The notes under the pieces: model-generated
What the model was told of the DNA's origin: nothing
What the model saw: the letters and a program-made list of their open reading frames with translations, nothing else
Database searches by the model: none
Part shown: one piece after another, positions 36,309-47,328 of the stretch
How the letters are laid out: each line of letters starts with the position of its first letter
Position numbering within the stretch: the stretch's first letter is position 1
NCBI RefSeq assembly: GCF_025995235.1
Contig: NZ_BAPT01000049.1
Span: 62,001-126,000 of the forward strand
From: Ameyamaea chiangmaiensis
GTDB taxonomy: Bacteria; Pseudomonadota; Alphaproteobacteria; Acetobacterales; Acetobacteraceae
Reading direction: 5' to 3'
Length of the DNA stretch: 64,000 bases
Translations under genes and position numbers: made by a program

Positions 36309-38117
36309 ATGGCACTCGACCCGGCCTTTCTCGATGAGTTGCGGGCCCGGCTGCCGATCGCCTCGGTGATCGGGCGGCGGACCAAGCTCATTCGCTCGGG
36401 CCGTAATTGGAAGGCATGTTGTCCGTTTCACGGCGAGAAGACGCCGTCGTTCCACGTTTATGACGACCATTTCCACTGTTTCGGCTGCGGGGCGCACGGG
36501 GACGTCATCTCGTTCGTCATGCAGTCCGAGGGGCGGTCGTTCCCCGAGGCGGTGGAGCAACTGGCCGGCGAAGCCGGGCTGGAAGTGCCGCGCCAGACCC
36601 CCCGGGAGCGCGAGGTCGCCCGCGAAAGCCGTACGCTGGGCGAGGTTCTCGCGCTGGTGCAGGCATCCTGGTCGCGTCGCCTGCGGGCGCCGGAGGGGCG
36701 TTCGGGTCTGGACTACCTCTATCGGCGCGGCCTGACGGACGAGACGATCGAGGCGTTCGGGATCGGCTGGTCGGGCGATGGGCGTGGCGCCCTGACCGAC
36801 GAACTGCGTGGTCACGGCATCACGTCGGAGCAGATGTCGCAGGCCGGCGTCATGCGCGCCGACGAACAGGGACGCCCGAAGGGCGAGCTGTTTTTCGGCC
36901 GCGTCACGTTCCCCATTCATGACCGGCGCGGGCGGCTGGTCTCGTTCGGGGGTCGTATCCTGGGCGACGGACAGCCCAAATACCTCAATGGCCCGGAGAC
37001 GGCCCTGTTTTCCAAGCGTCGGACACTGTTCGGGCTGGATCGGGCCCTGACGGCCATCAAGGCCGCCCGTCCACGTGAAGCCCGGGCGCCCGACCTGATG
37101 GTGGTCGAGGGCTACATGGATGTGATCGCCCTGCATCAGGCGGGTTTCCCCGGCGCCGTGGCGCCCCTCGGCACGGCCCTCACCGAGGAACAGATGGAGG
37201 CACTCTGGCGGGTCGCCCCCGATCCGGTGCTCTGCTTTGACGGCGACGCGGCGGGCGGTCGGGCGGCTGCGAAAGCGGCGACGGTCGGGCTGCCGATGCT
37301 GTCGCCGGACCGCACGTTGCGGTTCTGCGTACTGCCACCGGGTGAAGACCCCGACAGCCTGGTCCGCCTGCGCGGCGCGGACGCGATGCGCGACGTTCTG
37401 GCATCGGCACGGCCGATCAACGATGCCCTGTTCGACCTGTTGCGCGCCGGGCTGCCCGCCGATGCCGGCCCCGAGCAGCGCGCGGCCCTGCGCCAGCGAC
37501 TGATCGAGGCGGCCGGGTTGATCGGCGACCGGCAACTGGCGTCCGAATACCGTTCCACCCTGCTGGATCGCTTTTTCGCCACGTTTCGCAAGGGGCGTGG
37601 CAGCACGCCGGCCGCACCGGCGCGCTCGGCGGTGGCAAGGGTCGCGTTCACCGGCGACGCCGTAGTGCGCGAGCGCCTGCGCATCCTGACCGCCATTCTT
37701 CTGACAAACCCCGACCTTTTGCCAGAGGTTGAAGACGCATGGTGCCGGCTGACGTTGCCGGACGACCTGCATGCCCTCCGCGCCGGGTTGCTGGAATTTG
37801 CGGCCACGGGCGCGGCGCCCGACGGTTTGCGCGCATGGCTCGATGCTCACGGGCTGGGGGATGCGGCGCGCGCGTGTCTGGATGACGCACGCCTGCCGGT
37901 GTCGATCCGCGCGCGCGATGACGACTTGATGCCGCTGCAGGCGCGCCAGCGTTGGTGGCACTATTACGGGTTCCTCAATTTCGAGCGGTTTCAGGAAGAT
38001 GTGCATCGCGACGCGCGCAACATCGGCTCGCTGGACGCCGTTGGTTGGGCGGGCTTGCAGGCCAGGCTGATGGCCTTGGAGGCGCTGCGGCGCGGTGATG
38101 TCGAGCCGGACCCGTGA
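36309..38117 (+). CDS. dnaG: DNA primase
   Basis: The 602-residue primase makes RNA primers for replication. The N-terminal zinc-binding module is WKACCPFHGEKTPSF with HCFGCGAHGD, followed by the RNA polymerase core (YLNGPETALFSKRRTLFG) and TOPRIM domain (LMVVEGYMDVIALHQAG; CFDGDAAGGRAA), and a diverged C-terminal helicase-binding region. Length is within the family range. It lies three bases after yqeY and upstream of rpoD, the alphaproteobacterial version of the macromolecular-synthesis operon. Confidence 0.96.
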   Translation: MALDPAFLDELRARLPIASVIGRRTKLIRSGRNWKACCPFHGEKTPSFHVYDDHFHCFGCGAHGDVISFVMQSEGRSFPEAVEQLAGEAGLEVPRQTPREREVARESRTLGEVLALVQASWSRRLRAPEGRSGLDYLYRRGLTDETIEAFGIGWSGDGRGALTDELRGHGITSEQMSQAGVMRADEQGRPKGELFFGRVTFPIHDRRGRLVSFGGRILGDGQPKYLNGPETALFSKRRTLFGLDRALTAIKAARPREARAPDLMVVEGYMDVIALHQAGFPGAVAPLGTALTEEQMEALWRVAPDPVLCFDGDAAGGRAAAKAATVGLPMLSPDRTLRFCVLPPGEDPDSLVRLRGADAMRDVLASARPINDALFDLLRAGLPADAGPEQRAALRQRLIEAAGLIGDRQLASEYRSTLLDRFFATFRKGRGSTPAAPARSAVARVAFTGDAVVRERLRILTAILLTNPDLLPEVEDAWCRLTLPDDLHALRAGLLEFAATGAAPDGLRAWLDAHGLGDAARACLDDARLPVSIRARDDDLMPLQARQRWWHYYGFLNFERFQEDVHRDARNIGSLDAVGWAGLQARLMALEALRRGDVEPDP

Positions 38118-38348
38118 TCGGGTGAAAATGCCACGGAAACCGCGATTTATGCGGCTTGGATGATGTCCGGTCTTGACTTCGCGCGCGGGATCGACCACCT
38201 GCACTCGATCCTTTCAAGGCCGGACGCAGGACGGACGGGGCGGCGTAGCCGTCCCTCGGTTGGCGGTTTGATGGGCGGGCTGGCCGTCGCGGGGGCGTTT
38301 TGCCGCCGATGATGGCCGGGGGACTGAGAGCAGGAGTTGGGTCTGGCG

Positions 38349-40310
<1,962 letters not shown>

Positions 40311-40339
40311 GCGGCATAGGACAAGGAGCGCCCGAGGCT

Positions 40340-40903
40340 ATGGAGACCGGCCCGGCAACGCGCATCGCCGTCGATGTCACGTTTCTCGAGATGACGGAGC
40401 GCCCGACGGGCGAGCGGCCATGCCTGCCGCCGGGATGGTCGGTCAGGAAGATCGCATCGCCCGGCGTGGCGCTGTATCGCGATCTTTATGGCACGGTCGG
40501 GCACGATTATTGCTGGTGGCTGCGTCAGACGCTGGCCGATGCCGATCTTGCGGCACTGCTGGCGCTCCCGGAGATCGGGCTATACGTCCTGTATGACGAT
40601 GACCGGATCGCCGGTTTTTTCGAGCTGGACGAGCGTATCCGGGGTTCCGTCAACCTTGCCTATTTCGGTTTGATGCCGTCGGCCATCGGGCGCGGGGTCG
40701 GGCGCGCGTTTCTGGCTGCAGCCGTGGACGCGGCCTGGTCGTCAGCGCCGGTGGTGGTGCGCGTCAACACCTGTACGGCCGATCATCCCCGCGCACTCGG
40801 CACATATTGCGCGGCGGGATTTCGTATCGTGCGCGTCGTCCGCGAGCTCTGGGATATTCCCGACCGGCTTGGCCTGCCAATTCCCGACCGGCTGCGTGCC
40901 TGA
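40340..40903 (+). CDS. GNAT family N-acetyltransferase
   Basis: The 187-residue protein fits the GNAT fold. IAGFFELDERIRGSVNLAYFGLMPSAIG is the central strand region, and RGVGRAFLAAAVDAAW is the acetyl-CoA-binding motif, followed by VRVNTCTADHPRALGTYCAAGF and a C-terminal segment. It has no recognised substrate motif. It lies 29 bases after rpoD on the same strand and could be co-transcribed. Function beyond acyl transfer is not predictable. Confidence 0.85.
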   Translation: METGPATRIAVDVTFLEMTERPTGERPCLPPGWSVRKIASPGVALYRDLYGTVGHDYCWWLRQTLADADLAALLALPEIGLYVLYDDDRIAGFFELDERIRGSVNLAYFGLMPSAIGRGVGRAFLAAAVDAAWSSAPVVVRVNTCTADHPRALGTYCAAGFRIVRVVRELWDIPDRLGLPIPDRLRA

Positions 40904-41020
40904 CCGTAGGCCTGTCGGTTTTCTCTTGCGTCCTTCGGCTATGTGTGGTTTACGCGCGGCTTCCCTGCCGGGCGAGTGGCATCGCGCCGGCTATACCCGT
41001 GTCCTGTGGAAAGGACGCTT

Positions 41021-41042
41021 CGATCCGGTCCGCCGGACGTCG
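41021..41042 (+). promoter_or_regulatory. Candidate S6:S18 autoregulatory hairpin in the rpsF leader
   Basis: A small structure can be drawn: CGA (41021-41023) pairs with TCG (41040-41042), and GTCC pairs with GGAC inside it, with an unpaired TCCG bulge on the 5' side. A bulged CCG beside a hairpin is the core of the mRNA element bound by S6:S18 in other bacteria. It lies 30 bases before rpsF. The match is small and needs covariation support. Confidence 0.35.
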
Positions 41043-41072
41043 CAGGGTTGAACCTATCCGAAGGGAGCATTC

Positions 41073-41561
41073 ATGCCATTGTACGAAACCGTGTTCATCG
41101 CACGGAACGACGTCACGCAGCAGCAGGTCGAGACCGTTGCTGACGAGATCAACACCCTGCTCGAGGCCGATGGCGGATCGATCCGCAAGCGCGAGTACTG
41201 GGGCCTGCGCACGCTGGCGTATCGCATCAAGAAGAACCGCAAGGGGCATTACATGCTGCTCGGTCTTGATGCGCAGCCCGCGACGATCAAGGAGATCGAG
41301 CGTCAGCTGAGCCTCAACGAAGACATTCTGCGCGTTCTGACGCTGCAGGTCGAAGAGATCGACGAGGCGCCGTCGCCGGTTCTGTCGCGCAAGGGCGAAG
41401 AGCGTGGCGAGCGTGGCGCTGGCGGTGGTTTCCGTGGGCCCAAGCCCGCCGGTCGCTTCGAGAGCGGTCGTGGTAGCGCCGGTCGTCGCAACTTTGATGA
41501 CCGCGAGGAATTCCGCGCCCGTGACGAGCGTGAGACCGTTGCTGAAGGGGAGCAGGGCTGA
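41073..41561 (+). CDS. rpsF: 30S ribosomal protein S6
   Basis: The 162-residue protein begins MPLYETVFIARNDVTQQQVE, and the S6 fold covers residues ~1-105 (RKREYWGLRTLAYRIKKNRKGHYMLL; NEDILRVLTLQVEE). A basic, Gly/Arg/Glu-rich tail (residues ~110-162) extends it beyond the ~100-135 usual residues, as in related alphaproteobacteria. CCGAAGGGAG precedes the ATG. S6 binds S18 and joins the platform of the small subunit. Its stop overlaps the rpsR ATG by one base. Confidence 0.97.
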   Translation: MPLYETVFIARNDVTQQQVETVADEINTLLEADGGSIRKREYWGLRTLAYRIKKNRKGHYMLLGLDAQPATIKEIERQLSLNEDILRVLTLQVEEIDEAPSPVLSRKGEERGERGAGGGFRGPKPAGRFESGRGSAGRRNFDDREEFRARDERETVAEGEQG

Positions 41562-41839
41562 TGTCCGACGATAACACCGAAGTCAATCCCGCCGCCCGCC
41601 GCCTGGCTGTCGGCGCGCGCCGCCCGTTCCATCGTCGTCGCAAGTCGTGCCCGTTCTCTGGCCCGAACGCGCCAAAGATCGACTACAAGGACGTGCGTCT
41701 CCTGAGCCGCTTCCTGTCCGAGCGCGGCAAGATCGTGCCGAGCCGTATCACGGCCGTGTCCGCGAAGAAGCAGCGTGAACTGGCGCAGGCGATCAAGCGC
41801 GCGCGCTTCCTCGCTCTTCTTCCCTACGTCGTAAGCTGA
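41561..41839 (+). CDS. rpsR: 30S ribosomal protein S18
   Basis: The 92-residue protein has the S18 core RRKSCPFSGPNAPKIDYKDV and SRFLSERGKIVPSRITAVSAKKQRELAQAIKRARFLALLPYV, near universal in bacteria. The N-terminal ~30 residues are a variable basic leader. The ATG overlaps the rpsF stop, giving translational coupling, and rplI follows 13 bases later. S18 forms a heterodimer with S6 on 16S rRNA. Confidence 0.97.
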   Translation: MSDDNTEVNPAARRLAVGARRPFHRRRKSCPFSGPNAPKIDYKDVRLLSRFLSERGKIVPSRITAVSAKKQRELAQAIKRARFLALLPYVVS

Positions 41840-41852
41840 GGGAGACGCGATC

Positions 41853-42437
41853 ATGTCCGCAGTTGAACTGATCCTGTTGCAGCGTGTCGAAAACCTCGGC
41901 CAGATGGGCGACCTCGTGAAGGTGAAGCCGGGCTATGCCCGTAATTACCTTCTGCCCCAGGCCAAGGCGATCCGCGCAAGCAGTGCGAACCGCGAGCGTT
42001 TCGACCGTGAGCGCCAGCAGCTCGAAGCAACCAACATCAAGCGTCGCGAGGAGGCCGAGCGCCTGTCCGAGCGCATGCATGGTCTGTCGGTCGTCCTGAT
42101 CCGTCAGGCAGGTGACAGCGGCAGCCTGTATGGCTCCGTGACGACCCGTGACATCGCCGAGGCCGCTACGGAGGCTGGCCTGACCGTCACGCGTCAGCAG
42201 ATCGTCCTCGATCAGCCGATCAAGGTTCTGGGTCTGGTGACGGCACGCGTCATTCTGCATCCCGAGGTGTCGATCAACATCACCGTCAATGTCGCACGTT
42301 CGGTCGAGGAAGCCGAGCGTCAGGCCCGCGGTGAAGCCATCGGTGTCGAAGACGAAGACGAAGACGAGGATGAGGCGGTTGTCGAAGACGTCGCCGAAGC
42401 CTCTGACGAGATCGAAGTCGAACACCCTGCTTCCTGA
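41853..42437 (+). CDS. rplI: 50S ribosomal protein L9
   Basis: The 194-residue protein starts MSAVELILLQRVENLGQMGDLVKVKPGYARNYLLP, the conserved N-terminal L9 domain; a long helix (residues ~45-75) and C-terminal domain (SGSLYGSVTTRDIAEA) follow. It then carries an acidic tail of ~40 residues with runs of Asp/Glu (from ~165), longer than the ~150-residue enteric L9. L9 binds 23S rRNA near the L1 stalk and helps keep reading frame. It is the last gene of the rpsF-rpsR-rplI operon, ended by a strong terminator. Confidence 0.96.
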   Translation: MSAVELILLQRVENLGQMGDLVKVKPGYARNYLLPQAKAIRASSANRERFDRERQQLEATNIKRREEAERLSERMHGLSVVLIRQAGDSGSLYGSVTTRDIAEAATEAGLTVTRQQIVLDQPIKVLGLVTARVILHPEVSINITVNVARSVEEAERQARGEAIGVEDEDEDEDEAVVEDVAEASDEIEVEHPAS

Positions 42438-42462
42438 TTACGGTTGATCGCCTGAGATGAAG

Positions 42463-42493
42463 AGCCCGGGGTCGAAAGGCCCCGGGTTTTTTT
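42463..42493 (+). terminator. Rho-independent terminator after rplI
   Basis: CCCGGGG (42465-42471) pairs with CCCCGGG (42480-42486), extended by a T-G and a C-G pair and closed by a GAAA tetraloop. Seven T residues follow. It is the clearest intrinsic terminator in the window. Confidence 0.93.
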
Positions 42494-42569
42494 GTGATCT
42501 GCCAAACCTTTACCCGTTCCTTCATTTTGGCCATGCTCTCCCGGCTCTGAGATGGGAGAGGAACTGGCC

Positions 42570-43781
42570 ATGGCATTCCTGACCGAACTGGTGTTCAAGC
42601 GGCTGATCAGGACCGGCACCCTTTTCATCGCGTTTCCCGAGGGGCGAATACGCCGGTTTGGCACTGGTCGGGCACCAGTTGCAGGTATGCGTATCAACAC
42701 CAGTGCGGCCGAGCGCGGACTGGTGCGCAACCCGGGACTTGCGTTCGGCGAGTCGTTCATGGACGGCGCGATCGAGCCCTTGGATTGCTCGCTGTATGAG
42801 TTGCTGTACGTCCTGATGACCAACATGAACGACGACGGCCATGTCGTCGAACGCGTCGCGGCAACGGTGCGTTATGCGCGCCGCCAATGGTCGCAGTTCA
42901 ACACGCATCGCTCGTCACGGCATAACGTCGCGCACCATTACGACCTGGGCAACGATTTCTATCGCCTGTTTCTCGATGATGACTGGCAGTACTCGTGCGC
43001 CTATTTCCGCACGGGGAACGAGACGCTGGAACAGGCCCAGCGCGACAAGAAACTCCATATTGCCGCGAAGCTCAGGCTCGATCGGCCGGATCTTGAGGTT
43101 CTTGATATCGGCTGCGGGTGGGGCGGCATGGCGCTGACGCTCGCGCGTGACTTCGGTGCTCGCGTCACCGGGATCACTCTGTCCGACCAGCAGCTTGATG
43201 TAGCACGCGAGCGGGCGGCGAAGGCTGGTCTTTCAGACCGGGTTCACTTCGAAAAATGCGACTATCGCGACGTGGCGCGGCGCTTCGACAGGATCGTGTC
43301 GGTCGGTATGTTCGAGCATGTCGGCATTGGCCATTTCCCGCGCTTTTTCCGCATGATCAGGGACTGCCTGCGTGACGATGGTGTCGCGTTGGTGCATTCC
43401 ATCGGACGCAAGGACGGTGCGGGTTCGACCAATCCATGGATCGCTAAGTATATTTTCCCTGGCGGATACGCGCCGGCCCTCAGTGAGACCCTCACTGCCG
43501 TTGAACGGTCCGGCTTGTGGGTTACGGATTGTGAGGTCCTCAGGTTGCATTACGCCCACACGATCGCCCTGTGGCGGGAGCGTTTCGAGGCACAGCGCGA
43601 CGGCATTCGGGCCATGTATGACGAACGATTCTGCCGGATGTTCGAACTCTACCTCGCCGCCGCGGAACTGTCTTTCCGGGTGCAGGGACACATGAACTTC
43701 CAGCTTCAGTTGACGCGGGACATCCTGGCCGTGCCCATAACCCGTGACGCCATGTTCAGCGCGGAACAGGCTTCCGGCTGA
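42570..43781 (+). CDS. cfa: Cyclopropane-fatty-acyl-phospholipid synthase family
   Basis: The 403-residue methyltransferase transfers a methylene from S-adenosylmethionine to unsaturated phospholipid acyl chains, stiffening the membrane under acid or solvent stress. The SAM site is LEVLDIGCGWGGMALTLA (residues ~175-192), preceded by HYDLGNDFYRLFLDDDWQYSCAYF, a Cfa family signature, and followed by FDRIVSVGMFEHVG. The start at 42570 is preferred over the ATG at 42552 because GGGAGAGG lies eight bases upstream of it. Its end overlaps the convergent Hint-domain gene by 26 bases. Confidence 0.92.
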   Translation: MAFLTELVFKRLIRTGTLFIAFPEGRIRRFGTGRAPVAGMRINTSAAERGLVRNPGLAFGESFMDGAIEPLDCSLYELLYVLMTNMNDDGHVVERVAATVRYARRQWSQFNTHRSSRHNVAHHYDLGNDFYRLFLDDDWQYSCAYFRTGNETLEQAQRDKKLHIAAKLRLDRPDLEVLDIGCGWGGMALTLARDFGARVTGITLSDQQLDVARERAAKAGLSDRVHFEKCDYRDVARRFDRIVSVGMFEHVGIGHFPRFFRMIRDCLRDDGVALVHSIGRKDGAGSTNPWIAKYIFPGGYAPALSETLTAVERSGLWVTDCEVLRLHYAHTIALWRERFEAQRDGIRAMYDERFCRMFELYLAAAELSFRVQGHMNFQLQLTRDILAVPITRDAMFSAEQASG

Positions 43782-45498
43782 CGATGAGGGCCTGGGGAGG
43801 AAGGTCCTTGGCATCGACAGGATCTTCGCTCTTCCTGTTCGTCTCCGGGGCCTGAAAAATGGCCTCCTGCCCTGGTGAGACCAGGTATGGGCCACCCGCC
43901 AAAATCCGCAGACTAAGCATACTGATCGAGTTACTTGTACGTCGTCCCAGCGGCAGCAGCGCCTGTCCGTCCGTCCAGCGCGCATCCGTCCGTCCGGGAG
44001 CGAGCGGGTACCAGCCTGGATGGTTCTCCTTGAGATGGTGCGCGATCTCACGCCGATGTCCGGCCTCGTTCAGGATAACCTCGCCAACCAGAACGCCCAG
44101 CGAACGCGCCTCGGCCTGCGGCTGGCTACCGGTTTCGAGGGGAGTCGTGACATGGGAGACCACCCAGACGGCCTCCACTCCCGACGGCAGCATGAAGGTT
44201 CGCAGACCGCCCACGCGCTTGGCCTGCCTCAAAACGCGTCCTTTACTGGTGACGAGCATCAGGCCGGGGTCGTCGGTCAGGCGCGGAGCCCCGTCGTCGG
44301 GGTGAAGGTCCAGTGCGCGCGCGCGACTGGCCAGTTCCTGATAAATCGGTGCTATCTTGGCCGGGTCGGTGCAGAGAGGGGCCGCTGCATCACGCTCCCA
44401 CGTACAGGACGAATCCGTTCCGCCGACAATCGTGATCGGACCGGCGTCCGGATGGGCGGCCTTGGGATGCGCCGCGGTTGGGGTGCCGTTGGCCAGCAGG
44501 ACGAGATGGTCGTCCGTTTCGACATGAAAGTAGTCGTAGCTGTCGGTGGACATGTCGAACGTAATCGATATGCCGTTCACCAGCATGCGCGCGGGCATCA
44601 GTCGTCCGCCGATTTCGACGCAGTGGTCGGGGAGAACCTTCATGTCCTTGTAAGGCATGTCATGCCGCAGGGCGTGCCGACGAATGATGACAGGATAGCC
44701 GGCCTGATAAGGCGGAAGATGGCGCCGCACGGACACGCGGCGGCGCTCCACACGGCGGATCGGATGATGATTTCCGCCTTGCGCGGCATGGGCGACCGCC
44801 ATGTCGCCGGGCATCAGTTCTTCGACCAGTACTTCGCCACGTTGGGTCCGCACGTGTGAGCCGGGGAAGAAACAGATCTTGGCGCCTGGGTTGGCGTCGG
44901 AGACACCATAGAAAACCTTGCTGCCCAGGCCTTGCGCGTCGGTAATGATACGATACGGATTACCAGACAAAATGACGCTCGTTCCGTTGCGGGAATCACT
45001 GATGTTGCGGCTTGTCAACTGCGTTCTGTTCGTCCGCGCGTCATAGACGGCATCTACGGACGTGGCCTGGCTGAAAATAAGATCGAGGTGCGAGGTGACC
45101 TGCCCTCCGTCTCCGGCCTGCGCCTCCGTCACCTCGAGAACCGGCGTGGCCTCAAGTCCGGTTCCAAGAATTACCGTGGCGCCCCCTGAGCGGATGAAAA
45201 GAGAGTTGAGGAGCGCATGCTTCTGGGTAGATCCGTCAATCTCCAGCGTGCCGCCGTCGATTTCAAGAGACGCGAGAGCACGCAGCGCTGAAAACTCCCC
45301 GGTCAACTCCAGATGGGCGCCGTTCGATACCGACAGCGCCGATAAAGTCTCAAGTCCCGTAAAATCGGCAATACACGCACGCATGTCCGGATCAGTGAGC
45401 GTGATGTGCGAAATCGTGGCCGCATCGGTCAGGGCTGCGGGTTTGACAAAAGTCGAATAGGCCGTCTGACCGGTCGCGGAGACGACTATCATACTCAT
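43756..45498 (-). CDS. Hint-domain protein (Hedgehog/intein-type)
   Basis: The 580-residue protein has an N-terminal beta-rich, repeat-like region (residues ~25-180, LETLSALSVSNGAHLELTG) and then a Hint domain starting at KICFFPGSHVRTQRGEVLVEE with Cys209 as likely self-processing nucleophile, followed by DMKVLPDHCVEIGGRLMPARML near residue 300. This Hint_2-type arrangement is common in acetic acid bacteria as large secreted or surface proteins. No signal peptide is visible. GAAGGA lies about eight bases before the ATG at 45498. The C-terminal 250 residues are unassigned. Function unknown. Confidence 0.75.
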   Translation of the reverse strand: MSMIVVSATGQTAYSTFVKPAALTDAATISHITLTDPDMRACIADFTGLETLSALSVSNGAHLELTGEFSALRALASLEIDGGTLEIDGSTQKHALLNSLFIRSGGATVILGTGLEATPVLEVTEAQAGDGGQVTSHLDLIFSQATSVDAVYDARTNRTQLTSRNISDSRNGTSVILSGNPYRIITDAQGLGSKVFYGVSDANPGAKICFFPGSHVRTQRGEVLVEELMPGDMAVAHAAQGGNHHPIRRVERRRVSVRRHLPPYQAGYPVIIRRHALRHDMPYKDMKVLPDHCVEIGGRLMPARMLVNGISITFDMSTDSYDYFHVETDDHLVLLANGTPTAAHPKAAHPDAGPITIVGGTDSSCTWERDAAAPLCTDPAKIAPIYQELASRARALDLHPDDGAPRLTDDPGLMLVTSKGRVLRQAKRVGGLRTFMLPSGVEAVWVVSHVTTPLETGSQPQAEARSLGVLVGEVILNEAGHRREIAHHLKENHPGWYPLAPGRTDARWTDGQALLPLGRRTSNSISMLSLRILAGGPYLVSPGQEAIFQAPETNRKSEDPVDAKDLPPQALIVSRKPVPR

Positions 45499-46071
45499 CA
45501 AACAATTTCCTTCGGTGCCGACAATCCGTCTCTACCTGAGCTGTCTCTGTGGTTGCCCGACGTGAAACACCTGTCAGTGCCATGGTGCCTCTGGCGACAC
45601 CTCTCGTCTATCGGACCATGACGGCAGGGCGAGACAATACTTAATAGCATGTATCGAGGGTGACAGAGTTTGTTCTGTATCAATCAGCTTTGACCAATTC
45701 ATGTGAGGTGCGAACCATTCTCACCGAACGTCTTTATAAATGCAAACGTGTTCCTTTTTACAGCTACATAGCACGCGCGACGATACTGAAACTGCTGGAC
45801 GTCACTGTTTTCATTAGCGTCTTCGCTGCCGACCACAACGCCAAAACCGTAACGAAACATTACTATTTTCTGGCAAATCACGTCTGCTTATCAAATTTCG
45901 CTTATATATTCTTTTGCAATGACAAATATGTGAATTATTTGACGGCAGCGTCGATATTCTCGCGAGTATTATTGTCGATATATTTAAACAGCTAAACTGT
46001 TCTGCGTCATTATGTCGCTGGTAAGCGGCCTCGCTACCATCCATGGACTGTCGCGAGGTAGGGACGATCGG
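45499..46071. other. AT-rich intergenic block without a convincing gene
   Basis: About 570 bases separate the Hint-domain gene from the next small lipoprotein gene. The part from ~45640 to ~46010 is clearly AT-rich compared with the rest of the window, with runs such as TATATTTAAACAGC and a small AACAG/CTGTT dyad near 45986-46000. Open frames here (for example GTG at 45660) lack a ribosome-binding site and recognisable features. It probably contains the promoter of the Hint gene and may be of foreign origin. Confidence 0.5.
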
Positions 46072-46242
46072 TCAGTCTTCCGTCGCGCGATCGACCGAAC
46101 GTCCGGCTTTCTCGAGCGGCCCTTTCGGTGGATCGAGTGTGTCCTGCACCTTCTCCCCAAACGTCCGTTTGTGTTCCTTGCACGCGGTCAGACTCAAGCA
46201 TGGCACCGAGACAGCCAGCATCATAATTAGAAACAAGCGCAT
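46072..46242 (-). CDS. Small entericidin-like lipoprotein
   Basis: The 56-residue product starts MRLFLIMMLAV and has a lipobox LTAC ending at Cys21, followed by KEHKRTFGEKVQDTLDP and KAGRSVDRATED. The mature ~35 residues are charged and amphipathic. The layout is that of entericidin-type or similar small outer-envelope lipoproteins. GAAGGAGA precedes the ATG at 46242 at good spacing, supporting this start. It lies just upstream of the AT-rich block and ~85 bases after the N-formylglutamate amidohydrolase gene on the same strand. Confidence 0.7.
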   Translation of the reverse strand: MRLFLIMMLAVSVPCLSLTACKEHKRTFGEKVQDTLDPPKGPLEKAGRSVDRATED

Positions 46243-46328
46243 TAGGTTCTCCTTCACTGCATGTGTACGTAAGACATTTCCGCGCGCGAAAGTTTCCCGC
46301 CATGGTCGATCCGGCCGTTCTTTCCGCG

Positions 46329-47210
46329 TCACGACAGCAGAGGTATCGCGCGGAGACGGGTCATCAGGTCGGTCATGATCCTGCGCAATGGCGCGAAGCC
46401 TCCATGACACTCCAGAGTGCGCTCGTTTATATAAAGACGCCGTGCAATCTCGATTTGCACAACATGTATCCCCGCGTTCGGCCTGCCGTAATGGCGTGTC
46501 ACGTACCCGCCGGCATAGGGGATGTTGCGATGAACGCTGAGCCCGTGGCCGCGCAGCACGGCCTGTACGTGGTCAACGATAAGCCTGGAGCACGCTGTGC
46601 CGAATGCGTCGCCCAGCACGATGTCGGCTACGCGCTGGCCCTGCCGCGACGGCATGGAGTGCATGTCCAGAAGAAGACACCCGCCGGTTCGTCGCCGCGC
46701 CTGATCGATCAGGTCGCTAAGGGCGCGATGATAAGGCACCCAGCATGTCAGAATTCGCTGTTCGATCTCGGCAAAGCGCAGCTTGTCCCGGTATATGGGC
46801 TGGTCGATGGAGACAAGCCGCGCGATGGTCCCGAACCCCGATTTGGCCCGAGCGCTCGACGTGTTGCACCACGCGGGAACCGCATCGAGGATCATCTCGG
46901 GATCAATCTCCCAGGCCTCGCGATTCACGTCGCAAAACGCGCGGGGGAAGTTTGCGCTCAGCAGAGGAAGGCCAAGTGCGGGAGCCTCGCCGACAAGTTC
47001 GTCGACAAAGCAGTCCTCGCTGCGTCTGAGAGCTAATCGCGCAAGCCGTGAGGCCTTGAGAAAGGCGTCAGGGTAGTCCCGGCCCGAATGCGGTGACGCT
47101 ACGATCAGAGGGGACGTGCTGTCGGCAAGACCGACGAGTGAGAAGGGAGTGGCAGGCCGGTCCACGAACGTTATCAAAGTCCCAGACAGTGAGGTAAGGC
47201 GTAGCCTCAC
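46329..47210 (-). CDS. N-formylglutamate amidohydrolase family protein
   Basis: The 293-residue protein matches the FGase family (PF05013), zinc enzymes that hydrolyse N-formyl-glutamate or related N-acyl amino acids. Key pieces are PLIVASPHSGRDYP, NFPRAFCDVNREAWEIDP, LLLDMHSMPSRQG, PYAGGYVTRHYGRP and VVQIEIARRLYIN. The start at 47210 is a GTG with no strong ribosome-binding site, so the exact N-terminus is uncertain. No other histidine-degradation gene is near, so its in vivo substrate is open. Confidence 0.88.
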   Translation of the reverse strand: MRLRLTSLSGTLITFVDRPATPFSLVGLADSTSPLIVASPHSGRDYPDAFLKASRLARLALRRSEDCFVDELVGEAPALGLPLLSANFPRAFCDVNREAWEIDPEMILDAVPAWCNTSSARAKSGFGTIARLVSIDQPIYRDKLRFAEIEQRILTCWVPYHRALSDLIDQARRRTGGCLLLDMHSMPSRQGQRVADIVLGDAFGTACSRLIVDHVQAVLRGHGLSVHRNIPYAGGYVTRHYGRPNAGIHVVQIEIARRLYINERTLECHGGFAPLRRIMTDLMTRLRAIPLLS

Positions 47211-47328
47211 CTTACACCTTTCGACGGAATCGACAGGTTCTTTGTACCGCGCCGGTCAGCCGCCGACCCGGGCGCCGCAATAACCGGCTCAGAAAAAACG
47301 ACCCCCGAAATTTTTTTGCTCCACCTGC

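Noticed and set aside
35745..38204. Long minus-strand open frame of about 820 codons
   Set aside because: It is antisense to yqeY and dnaG, which have clear motifs and ribosome-binding sites; the translated shadow has no family features.
45660..45995. Plus-strand open frame of 111 codons in the AT-rich block
   Set aside because: GTG start without ribosome-binding site, biased composition reflecting the AT-rich DNA, no recognisable features.
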